NCBI GenBank assembly: GCA_016198635.1
Contig: JACQIF010000079.1
Coordinates: forward strand, 1 to 5,458
Reading direction: 5' to 3'
Length of the DNA: 5,458 nucleotides
Source: Candidatus Aenigmatarchaeota archaeon
GTDB lineage: Archaea > Aenigmatarchaeota > Aenigmatarchaeia > PWEA01 > JACQIF01
The translations under genes and the position numbers were made by a program. This document shows, piece by piece, positions 1 through 5,169 of the stretch (within the stretch, counting starts at the first letter, position 1; each line of letters opens with the position of its first letter). Below the pieces are notes generated by a model. That model did no database searches. It was not told the DNA's origin and saw only the letters and a program-made list of their open reading frames with translations.

Positions 1-15
1 TATAACACCGTTATA
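1..15. promoter_or_regulatory. Inverted repeat TATAAC-ACC-GTTATA at the left edge
   Basis: Seen directly: two perfect 6-base arms (1-6 and 10-15) around a 3-base spacer. The repeat abuts the AT-rich TATA element at 13-22, so a protein bound here would overlap the TFB/TBP site of the HTH gene, or the promoter of a divergent gene lying left of the window. A role as an operator, possibly autoregulatory, is inference. Short AT-rich dyads are common by chance, and the repeat begins exactly at the window edge, so its full extent cannot be seen. Confidence 0.3.
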
Positions 16-22
16 TTTATAT
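13..22 (+). promoter_or_regulatory. Probable TATA box of the HTH regulator gene
   Basis: The decamer ATATTTATAT contains TTTATAT, a good match to the archaeal TATA consensus. With the usual spacing (TATA centre about 26 bases before the start site) transcription would begin near 45, giving a leader of about 70 bases before the ATG at 116. The same decamer, in the other orientation, forms the promoter of the surface-protein gene at 5137-5146. The element is also AT-rich on the other strand and could serve a divergent gene to the left. Confidence 0.5.
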
Positions 23-80
23 CCTTGCACGGCGTACGGCAAGCGGTGTATCCCATATCCTGCCACTAGTGTGTCAGGTT

Positions 81-96
81 TACCTCAACAGAGGTA
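81..96 (+). promoter_or_regulatory. Inverted repeat/hairpin TACCTC-AACA-GAGGTA in the HTH gene leader
   Basis: Seen directly: perfect 6-base arms around a 4-base loop, ending four bases before the ribosome binding site at 100-106. In RNA it would form a short stem-loop in the predicted 70-base leader. In DNA it is a dyad of the kind bound by dimeric HTH proteins, so autoregulation by the downstream gene product is a plausible reading. Neither role is shown by the sequence itself. Confidence 0.35.
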
Positions 97-99
97 TGT

Positions 100-106
100 G
101 AAGGTG
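100..106 (+). promoter_or_regulatory. Ribosome binding site of the HTH regulator gene
   Basis: GAAGGTG lies 9 bases before the ATG at 116 and 12 before the adjacent ATG at 119. The spacing favours 116 slightly. The motif is a moderate Shine-Dalgarno match. Confidence 0.5.
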
Positions 107-115
107 TTTCGGTAA

Positions 116-481
116 ATGATGACAGGCTGTGAAGTGGTCGTGCATTACGTCTTTCCTACAGTACGCGCGATGATAGCACAACAGCTCATCGAAACGCATG
201 GCCTCACGCAAAAAGAGGCTGCACGCCGCATGGGGCTGACGCAGCCGGCGATCTCGCAGTACAAAAAACATGCGCGCGGCCAGCAGGCTGCGGCCGTGAA
301 AAAGAACGATGTTCTCGTCGCAAAGATAAATGAAATCGCTACGGCTCTCTCAAAAGACGAGCTGGACGCCGAGCACGCGACCGCGCGGCTATGCGAGATC
401 TGCGAGGAAGTCCGTAAGGGCGGTGTCTTGGAAAACTTCGATGTTGACGTGAAGTACGCGCTCTGCGCAGAAACGCATTGA
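116..481 (+). CDS. Archaeal HTH transcriptional regulator, COG2522-like
   Basis: A 121-residue protein with a lambda-repressor (XRE/Cro) type helix-turn-helix. The N-terminal segment CEVVVHYVFPTVRAMIA is typical of the small archaeal COG2522 regulators. The HTH follows at about residues 29-55: GLTQKEAARRMGLTQPAISQYKKHARG, written here as two parts joined at RMG, where GLTQKEAARRMG is the first helix and turn and LTQPAISQY the recognition helix. A helical part follows (66-100), with C93-x2-C96 and then C117-x3-H121 at the C terminus. Together with C5 these could bind a metal or respond to redox; that is inference. It most likely binds DNA as a dimer. It has its own promoter and leader with two inverted repeats, and its stop lies 3 bases from the convergent membrane-protein gene, so it is not in that unit. 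Its target is unknown. Family call fairly sure; specific function not. Confidence 0.85.
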   Translation: MMTGCEVVVHYVFPTVRAMIAQQLIETHGLTQKEAARRMGLTQPAISQYKKHARGQQAAAVKKNDVLVAKINEIATALSKDELDAEHATARLCEICEEVRKGGVLENFDVDVKYALCAETH

Positions 482-484
482 CAG

Positions 485-1402
485 TTAACTCGCAATTGCC
501 CCGCTTCTCATAAGGCCGTAACGAGCCTGACGGCGTAAAATAGGGGTCGCTGCCAGCCCCGCTATCTGTACGAGCACAAACGAACGCAGGAACTCCAGCG
601 TGCCGAAGACCACGAACGGAGTCGCGTACAGGTACGCCGTGACGAGGCTGGCAAACGTGCCGCTGTCCGCCACCTGGGCGACGTTCTGTCCTATCAGCGT
701 CCGGTACTCCTGCAGGAACTCTTCCTGCTTCTCGGGCGTCAACGCGTCGTACTTCTCCCGCACGTTCGCAGGCATATGCTCCACAATCTTGGCGTTGCTT
801 AGCTGGCCGGCGATAAGGGGCTCTATGCTCTGTTCGGAAGCTTTGAGATAAAGATCGGTGTAGAAAGGCTGGTTGGTGAAGATAGAAAGGAAAACCCCGA
901 TGGCGACAAAGACGTTGACAGCTATGAGACCGCGCCCCACTGCGTGCGAAACGCTCTTGTAGTTGCGCCACTTCGTGGTTTCGCTGAACGTGCGCCGCAC
1001 AGTGCCGGGGACAAGGACTGTGGCGAGCACCAGACCCACGGCCAATGACACGGACGTAAAGGATGCGCCGGCGACCGCGATGCCCGTTAACGCGCCGACG
1101 CCAACCGCCGCAGGCCCCAGATATCTGTCTTCCCCACCGATCAGGGCGTGAATCGCCAGCGTGGACAGGGCGAGGGCCAGCGCGACAAAAGGCAAGGCCA
1201 TGACTACGCCATCGACTATGCTCTTGGACAGAAGCGCGGCTATGTTCACGCCGGACGAAGAGAGAAGCGCTGTCTGTATCTGTATCGGTTTGACGATTAC
1301 GTCCTGCGTCGACACGCCCAAAACCTTAAAGAGGAAAAATCCCAGTGTTGTGAGCACTCCGGACAGAAGCGCTGCGGCTGTCTGCTCACGCGTTAAGACC
1401 AA
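485..1402 (-). CDS. Multi-spanning membrane protein, unknown function, partner of the surface glycoprotein gene
   Basis: A 305-residue hydrophobic protein that I do not recognise. Likely membrane helices are about 9-30, 61-86, 96-116, 117-134, 156-178 and 253-272; the stretch to 290 may be a seventh or an amphipathic segment. The cluster R136, R137, K144, R146, K149 and the basic C terminus suggest these parts are cytoplasmic. Segments 31-60 and 179-248 would then lie outside. The latter is a charged, helical loop containing EKYDALTPEKQEEFLQEY. The start is TTG at 1402, chosen because GGAGGGG sits 6 bases before it and no ATG or GTG fits as well. This site and the first 10 bases overlap the end of the upstream surface-protein gene, implying one transcript and translational coupling. 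No transporter or enzyme motif is visible. An assembly, anchoring or export partner of the surface protein is possible but is inference from position only. Confidence 0.85.
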   Translation of the reverse strand: MVLTREQTAAALLSGVLTTLGFFLFKVLGVSTQDVIVKPIQIQTALLSSSGVNIAALLSKSIVDGVVMALPFVALALALSTLAIHALIGGEDRYLGPAAVGVGALTGIAVAGASFTSVSLAVGLVLATVLVPGTVRRTFSETTKWRNYKSVSHAVGRGLIAVNVFVAIGVFLSIFTNQPFYTDLYLKASEQSIEPLIAGQLSNAKIVEHMPANVREKYDALTPEKQEEFLQEYRTLIGQNVAQVADSGTFASLVTAYLYATPFVVFGTLEFLRSFVLVQIAGLAATPILRRQARYGLMRSGAIAS

Positions 1403-4400
1403 GACGGGCCCCTCCGCGTGAAGTCGAACTTCGGGGTGGAAGGCTTAGGCGTTCGCCTGACGGCCTCCTTCAGGCGCTGCACGAGAGCCTTCAGCCTATG
1501 CTTCGCCCTTTCAAGCGGCGCGCCTCCGCCAGGCGGGTTGTACTTGAAAGCGCCCACTGTGTATGCCTCCTTGCGGGGAGGGAGGAACATGTAGGCTACA
1601 AGCCCGACAACGACCAACCCGACAACTCCCAGAACCACTGTCAAGGCTCCGCCGCCTTTCTTGAGCGGTACTGCTGCATCCAGTTTGGTAGCCAAGTCTG
1701 CCAGAAGGGCGTCCGCCTCCACGAGGAGGGCGTTCGCGGTTATGTAGTCCCCCTTCGCTATGGCTTCGCCTGCCTTCGCCAGCTTCTCATTGAGTTCGGC
1801 GTATGTTGTGTTGGCCGGCGCAACGTCGTAGTTCTTCTTCGCAAGCGCATCGAGCGTGCTCTTCAGCGCAGTCAGGTTCTGCAACGCATCTGCGTACTTG
1901 GTGTCTATCAGAGCTTTGGTCTTGTTGGTCGGCTGCACCGTGAGCTTGCCTGTAACAGACTTGTCTCCGTTCGCATTGGAGGCTTTGTACGTCAGGTCGT
2001 ATACCTTAATCTCGGCGTCTTCGGGTATCGTGTACGTAACCGTATACGTCGTATTGTCGAATGCGAGTATCGTCGCTGTCGCAGGCGTTACGCCTATCCA
2101 AGAGGCTGTTGCGCCTGTGACGCCTAACGCTACCGCGGTCTGCGTCTTGTTGTCAAGATTCTTTACGACTACGCTCGCGCTCTTGCTGTTGCCTTGGACA
2201 ATTTCTACGTTCGCCGGGAAAGAGCTTATGTCGAATATCTTTGCGGCTTCGGTGGCGCCTGCGCCGGCTCCTGCGCCTGCAGCGGCACCTGCGCCAGCTC
2301 CGGCTGCCGGTGAGGAGCTGGACGTCGTACCGTCTGCGTTTGTTACAGTCAAGCCTACGCTCAACGAGTTGTACGACGCGTCGCCTCCTGTGGCGCTGAC
2401 TGTAAGCGTCGCGGTCTGCGTGCTCGTGACGTTGGCCGGTGCGATCTTGAAGCGGAACCAGCACGTTTCCGTGTCCTCGGGCGATATGGTCTTCGTGTCA
2501 TCTGTGCGTGTGAACTGGAAGCCGTTGGATGATGTCGTAACGGCGCAGTTGGACGACGAGTCGTTGGACGTTACCGTCGCTATCGTCGTGTTGCTCATGT
2601 TGAGGAAGCCGGCGGGTTTCAGCGTGCCCAAGTTTCGCACAGTCATGTTGAACGAGGCGACGCCGCTGTCGGCGACGCTTATCGTCGTTGACGAAACGGC
2701 CGCGAGGAAGAGGCCTACATTGTTAACTTGGAGGGATGCATTAGTTCCGTTGCCTGTGCTCGTGCCGCCGAGACGCGTGTCCGAAGCGCCAACATAGACT
2801 TGGTAGTATCCGCCTGGGCGCGTCGAGGATCCGGGAACTGTGGCGTTGATCTGGTACTTGCTGTTGAGGTACAGGAGATCCGGTACCTGTGTGAGAGTCC
2901 GGTTGTTTATCGTTAATGTGCCTGTGGAAGGGACGCGGGTCGATGTATTAGGCTCCAAAAGGTAGACTGTGAAGTTGCCCGTAACGTTCGTGAGGTCCGT
3001 TACCTCCGTGTTGTTTGTGTAGAAGACCTGCGCCAGGACTGTGATATTCGTGTCGTTGGTGACGTTGGCTATCGCGTTGTTGTTGCTGGAGTTTGTAACG
3101 CCCCTCTGGAAGACGTTGAGGCCGCCAGTCAGGTTCACGCGCATCGTCATGTTGAACGTGCTGTACGGACGCCCGTTGGTCGTGTTGAAGAGCAGCCAGC
3201 CTGTATAAACGCCCTGCGAGTTCGATGTTTTGGTCGTGTCGATCAGCAGCGTGACGTTGACGTTCGCACTTGAAGACGCCGCTATCGACGATGGCATTCC
3301 TGTTGTGTTGAATAGTATGTGTTTGGTCGCGTCGCTGCTTAATGTCAGGTTGGACGAGTTGACAAGGTTTCCGAACGTAATGGCGTCGTTGCCTGTGTTG
3401 TTGAGCCATATGGTGAAGTTGATCGCGGTTGAATTGGTACGGTTGAATCCTATATTGTCTGTTACGTTCACCGAGGAGCTGTTGAAAGTGGCGTTTGCCA
3501 TCAACTCGCCTGTGCTGATGTCGGCTGTGAACGGAACGTCGAGTACAGCACCTGCTGCGCTGGTGTAACGCAGTCTGCCTTCCACTTCGCCGCTCAGCGT
3601 GGCGTTTGCGACAGTAAAGTTGAACTGGTGGTTGCCGGACGTATTAATCATGCCGGTCTGGTTGAACGACCGTGTGGTGTAGTTCGACGACAGCCACGGC
3701 GACGCGTCGACGTACAGTCGCGCCGTTACGTTGTAGTTGTCCGGTCCTGCAGTGTTGTTGATTACGCCTATGGTCCAGACGCCTGCGAGCGCATGGCCGA
3801 CGTTAACGGACGGCGAGAATATCACGACCTCTTCTGGGCCAAATCCTGTACGGTTCGCTATCAAAGATTTGTTGTTCGAGAGGCCGAAGAGCGAGCCGTC
3901 AGGGCGTACAAGCGTAAGTGTGTAGTTCGTGCTGCCGTTCCAATTCAGGCGCACGTCAATCTTCGTCACAAAGTCCGGCACGCGCAGGGTGAAGTTCTTG
4001 GTCCCGGGGGCGGTGGCACTGGAGAACCGTTGTATGAGGCTCAACTCCTTCGTTTCCACGACGTTTGTCTGGTTGACGAGCCCAACGTTCGCAAGCGCGA
4101 CGTTGACTGTGCTGATGCTCGTTGGAGATACTGTGCGGAAGTCTGTGGAGTTCAGCGGCTCGCCGCTCGCAGTGGCGTTCGTGGCGTTAAGAGTGCCTAT
4201 CACAAGGAAGCCGCCTGCGCTCGTGTAGTCTGTCTGGGCGCTGGAATTGCCATAGAGCCGGATGTTGTACATCTTTTGGACTGCCGGCGTCAGGAATACG
4301 AGCGATTCGGTGGTGCTTCCATGGCTCACCGAACGCTTCAGAGGAACGCCGTTGTGATCCAACAAGAACAGATCCACGTCAGACGAGCCAGACCACGATA

Positions 4401-5103
4401 GGTTCACGAGTACGGACGTTGCGTTGATGATGGAACTCGTGTTGAAGTAGTATCTGTGGTCTTCGGTCTCATTCACGTCCAATATACCCCTGAACTGTCC
4501 TTGTCCGGCGTTCGCGCCGTTTGTGCTTATTGTGTTCGACGGGTCTATCGGAACGTCAAGTATGACCGTAATGTTGGCGTACTGTGTGACGTTCGTAGCG
4601 TTCGTGACGTTCAAAATACCGAAGTACCTTCCGGGCGGACAGGCACGACCGGTAGGGAAGAAGAGTGTTAGGTTTTCGTTTGAGAATGAGCTAGTACCTG
4701 TTATATTCAATGTTTCGTTGGTGGTAATGGAAGTCGCGTTCTTAATCCGCAACGGAACGCGTGTGGTCGTGCCGCTGCCACAGTTCGCCGCAGCGTATCC
4801 TGAACTCGCCGCTGGCAGCGTCCAGTCCGAACTCCCTATGGGTTGTGAGTAGTTGGGGAAGATTGTGTGGCTCTGGTTCTGTATTGCAGCGCGGAAACCG
4901 ACCATCGTCTGGTTGCCGCTTATCGTAATGTTCGCTTCGTAGGCGCTTGATGTATCGACGGCGGTCCAGTTGAGGTATATCGTGCTCTGATTGACGTTAA
5001 ACTGTGCCTCTGGCGTGGCAACTAAAATAGCACCGACTGTAAAGGACAGGGCTATGGCCATCAAAATGACGAAAATAGGTAAACCGGCTCTGGAACCACC
5101 CAT
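1393..5103 (-). CDS. Giant sequon-rich cell-surface glycoprotein with PPC-like domains, helical stalk and C-terminal membrane anchor
   Basis: A 1236-residue protein. Residues 8-29 are a hydrophobic signal or anchor segment after a short N terminus with one Arg. Residues 36-200 are beta-rich with Cys108 and Cys155. About 203-305 is PPC-like (SDVDLFLLDHNG core, ending in an IRLYG strand). About 355-466 is a second PPC-like domain (LTLVRPDGSLFG, then AGVWTIGVINN). Further Ig-like beta modules cover 480-660, 665-795 and 800-920, the last with Cys853 and Cys881. A Gly/Ala hinge (932-950) leads to an Ig/NEW3-like domain (957-1058), a helical stalk (1062-1145), a membrane helix (1153-1174) and a basic cytoplasmic tail. 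I count about 71 N-X-S/T sequons, all before residue 1100, which argues for heavy N-glycosylation outside the cell. The ATG has a TATA box about 35 bases upstream. No protease or other catalytic motif is seen. An S-layer, adhesin or other envelope role is possible; which one is not decided by the sequence. Confidence 0.9.
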   Translation of the reverse strand: MGGSRAGLPIFVILMAIALSFTVGAILVATPEAQFNVNQSTIYLNWTAVDTSSAYEANITISGNQTMVGFRAAIQNQSHTIFPNYSQPIGSSDWTLPAASSGYAAANCGSGTTTRVPLRIKNATSITTNETLNITGTSSFSNENLTLFFPTGRACPPGRYFGILNVTNATNVTQYANITVILDVPIDPSNTISTNGANAGQGQFRGILDVNETEDHRYYFNTSSIINATSVLVNLSWSGSSDVDLFLLDHNGVPLKRSVSHGSTTESLVFLTPAVQKMYNIRLYGNSSAQTDYTSAGGFLVIGTLNATNATASGEPLNSTDFRTVSPTSISTVNVALANVGLVNQTNVVETKELSLIQRFSSATAPGTKNFTLRVPDFVTKIDVRLNWNGSTNYTLTLVRPDGSLFGLSNNKSLIANRTGFGPEEVVIFSPSVNVGHALAGVWTIGVINNTAGPDNYNVTARLYVDASPWLSSNYTTRSFNQTGMINTSGNHQFNFTVANATLSGEVEGRLRYTSAAGAVLDVPFTADISTGELMANATFNSSSVNVTDNIGFNRTNSTAINFTIWLNNTGNDAITFGNLVNSSNLTLSSDATKHILFNTTGMPSSIAASSSANVNVTLLIDTTKTSNSQGVYTGWLLFNTTNGRPYSTFNMTMRVNLTGGLNVFQRGVTNSSNNNAIANVTNDTNITVLAQVFYTNNTEVTDLTNVTGNFTVYLLEPNTSTRVPSTGTLTINNRTLTQVPDLLYLNSKYQINATVPGSSTRPGGYYQVYVGASDTRLGGTSTGNGTNASLQVNNVGLFLAAVSSTTISVADSGVASFNMTVRNLGTLKPAGFLNMSNTTIATVTSNDSSSNCAVTTSSNGFQFTRTDDTKTISPEDTETCWFRFKIAPANVTSTQTATLTVSATGGDASYNSLSVGLTVTNADGTTSSSSPAAGAGAGAAAGAGAGAGATEAAKIFDISSFPANVEIVQGNSKSASVVVKNLDNKTQTAVALGVTGATASWIGVTPATATILAFDNTTYTVTYTIPEDAEIKVYDLTYKASNANGDKSVTGKLTVQPTNKTKALIDTKYADALQNLTALKSTLDALAKKNYDVAPANTTYAELNEKLAKAGEAIAKGDYITANALLVEADALLADLATKLDAAVPLKKGGGALTVVLGVVGLVVVGLVAYMFLPPRKEAYTVGAFKYNPPGGGAPLERAKHRLKALVQRLKEAVRRTPKPSTPKFDFTRRGPSWS
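1396..1575 (-). other. Basic cytoplasmic tail of the surface glycoprotein
   Basis: Residues 1177-1236 follow the membrane helix. They begin RKEAYTVGAFKYNPPGGG, then a Lys/Arg-rich probable amphipathic helix (about 1197-1217, with ERAKHRLKALVQRLKEAVRR), then a Pro/Lys segment. The segment has no sequons, in contrast to the ectodomain, which fits an inside location. It could contact the inner membrane face, nucleic acid or a cytoplasmic partner; which one is not known. Confidence 0.6.
1409..1415 (-). promoter_or_regulatory. Strong ribosome binding site GGAGGGG deciding a TTG start
   Basis: On the minus strand GGAGGGG is followed by 6 bases and the TTG at 1402-1400. It lies within the last codons (Arg-Gly) of the surface-protein gene, whose TAA stop is at 1395-1393. 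The arrangement favours reinitiation or coupled translation of the membrane-protein gene. Confidence 0.7.
1582..1647 (-). other. C-terminal transmembrane anchor of the surface glycoprotein
   Basis: Residues 1153-1174 are an uninterrupted run of Val, Leu, Gly and Ala, preceded by KKGGG and followed by PPRK. No PGF-type sorting motif precedes it and 60 residues follow it, so a permanent membrane anchor is more likely than an archaeosortase signal. Confidence 0.8.
1669..1920 (-). other. Membrane-proximal helical stalk of the surface glycoprotein
   Basis: Residues 1062-1145 switch from Thr/Asn-rich beta sequence to Ala/Leu/Lys-rich helix: ADALQNLTALKSTLDALAKK, then LNEKLAKAGEAIAKGDYITA and ALLVEADALLADLATKL. 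The pattern is that of a two- or three-helix bundle with a Gly-Asp-Tyr turn. It would lift the beta domains off the membrane. Only three sequons fall near it (1060, 1076, 1098). Confidence 0.6.
1930..2235 (-). other. Ig/NEW3-like beta domain of the surface glycoprotein
   Basis: Residues 957-1058 have the alternating pattern of an Ig-like sandwich of the NEW3/COG1470 kind found in archaeal surface proteins: a VEIVQGNSKSASVVVKN opening, a central WIGVTPATATI segment and a closing KVYDLTYKASNANGDKSVTG strand pair. The assignment rests on pattern only. Confidence 0.45.
2254..2310 (-). repeat. Low-complexity Gly/Ala linker repeat inside the surface glycoprotein
   Basis: Residues 932-950 read PAAGAGAGAAAGAGAGAGA, preceded by a Ser run. 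The DNA is an imperfect GCC/GGC/GCT hexamer repeat. It separates the sequon-rich distal ectodomain from the membrane-proximal domain and probably acts as a flexible hinge. Such tracts are prone to slippage, so length could vary between strains. Confidence 0.75.
3706..4041 (-). other. Second PPC-like beta domain of the surface glycoprotein
   Basis: Residues 355-466 show the pre-peptidase C-terminal pattern: an opening FTLRVPDFVTKIDVRLNW strand pair, LTLVRPDGSLFG in place of the usual D-x-D-L core, an EEVVIFSP strand and a closing AGVWTIGVINN plus YNVTARLYV. The Asp pair of the core is less well kept than in the first copy. Confidence 0.5.
4189..4497 (-). other. First PPC-like beta domain of the surface glycoprotein
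   Basis: Residues 203-305 match the pattern of PPC (PF04151-type) domains: an RYYFNTSS opening, SVLVNLSWSGSSDVDLFLLD with the typical D-x-D-L core, ESLVFLTP, and a YNIRLYGNSS strand. PPC domains usually accompany secreted proteases, but none is visible in this protein. Confidence 0.6.
4585..4611 (-). repeat. Three 9-base tandem units encoding NVT-NAT-NVT
   Basis: On the plus strand the near-identical units read gacgttc/tagcgttc/gacgttc in a 9-base period. They encode residues 165-173, three sequons back to back. A shorter version (NAT-NAT, residues 306-311) lies at 4171-4188. Confidence 0.6.
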
Positions 5104-5110
5104 CTACAAA

Positions 5111-5114
5111 CCCC
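5111..5114 (-). promoter_or_regulatory. Weak ribosome binding site of the surface glycoprotein gene
   Basis: GGGG on the minus strand is followed by 7 bases and the ATG at 5103. The predicted transcription start (about 5113) falls almost on it, so the mRNA may be close to leaderless and this site may matter little. Confidence 0.3.
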
Positions 5115-5135
5115 GTACGTCTTAACCGAAGGCGC

Positions 5136-5147
5136 TATATAAATATT
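5136..5147 (-). promoter_or_regulatory. Probable TATA box of the surface glycoprotein gene
   Basis: On the minus strand AATATTTATATA contains TTTATATA, a near-consensus archaeal TATA box, with A-rich sequence (CAAAAC) just upstream as expected for a BRE. Its centre at about 5140 predicts a start near 5113, 10 bases before the ATG. It gives the surface/membrane gene pair a promoter of its own in the 63-base gap after the DUF151 gene. Confidence 0.65.
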
Positions 5148-5157
5148 GTTTTGCGCG

Positions 5158-5169
5158 TGAAACGTTTCA
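5158..5169. promoter_or_regulatory. Perfect 12-base palindrome TGAAACGTTTCA upstream of the surface-gene promoter
   Basis: Seen directly. It lies about 10 bases upstream of the TATA element, where archaeal activators or some repressors bind. It also contains the TGA stop of the DUF151-like gene, so part of its sequence is constrained by coding. About one such palindrome is expected by chance in a window this size, so a binding site is only a suggestion. Confidence 0.35.

Noticed and set aside
462..471. 10-base palindrome TCTGCGCAGA near the end of the HTH gene
   Set aside because: It lies inside coding sequence, is not followed by a T-tract, and is as likely by chance as a terminator or operator.
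339..971. Minus-strand open frame of 210 codons
   Set aside because: Overlaps the membrane-protein gene in another frame and runs into the HTH gene; Arg-rich without domain pattern.
1582..1660. Archaeosortase (PGF-CTERM type) sorting signal
   Set aside because: No PGF-like motif precedes the membrane helix and about 60 residues follow it.
1498..2127. Plus-strand open frame of 209 codons
   Set aside because: Antisense to the stalk, anchor and tail of the surface protein, whose domain logic is clear; the translation is Arg/Cys-rich noise.
1856..2797. Plus-strand open frame of 313 codons with an Ala-Pro repeat
   Set aside because: It is the complement of the Asn/Thr- and Gly/Ala-rich surface gene; the hydrophobic and AP-rich translation follows from that composition, and it lacks a ribosome binding site and promoter.
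3628..4401. Plus-strand open frame of 257 codons
   Set aside because: It lies wholly inside the surface gene on the opposite strand, is Arg/Val/Cys-rich without domain pattern, and has no start signals.
5059..5103. Type IV pilin/archaellin-like signal at the N terminus of the surface protein
   Set aside because: The sequence SRAGLPIFVIL resembles one, but the usual charged residue plus Gly/Ala before the cleavage point is not met, and the protein's size and C-terminal anchor do not fit a pilin.
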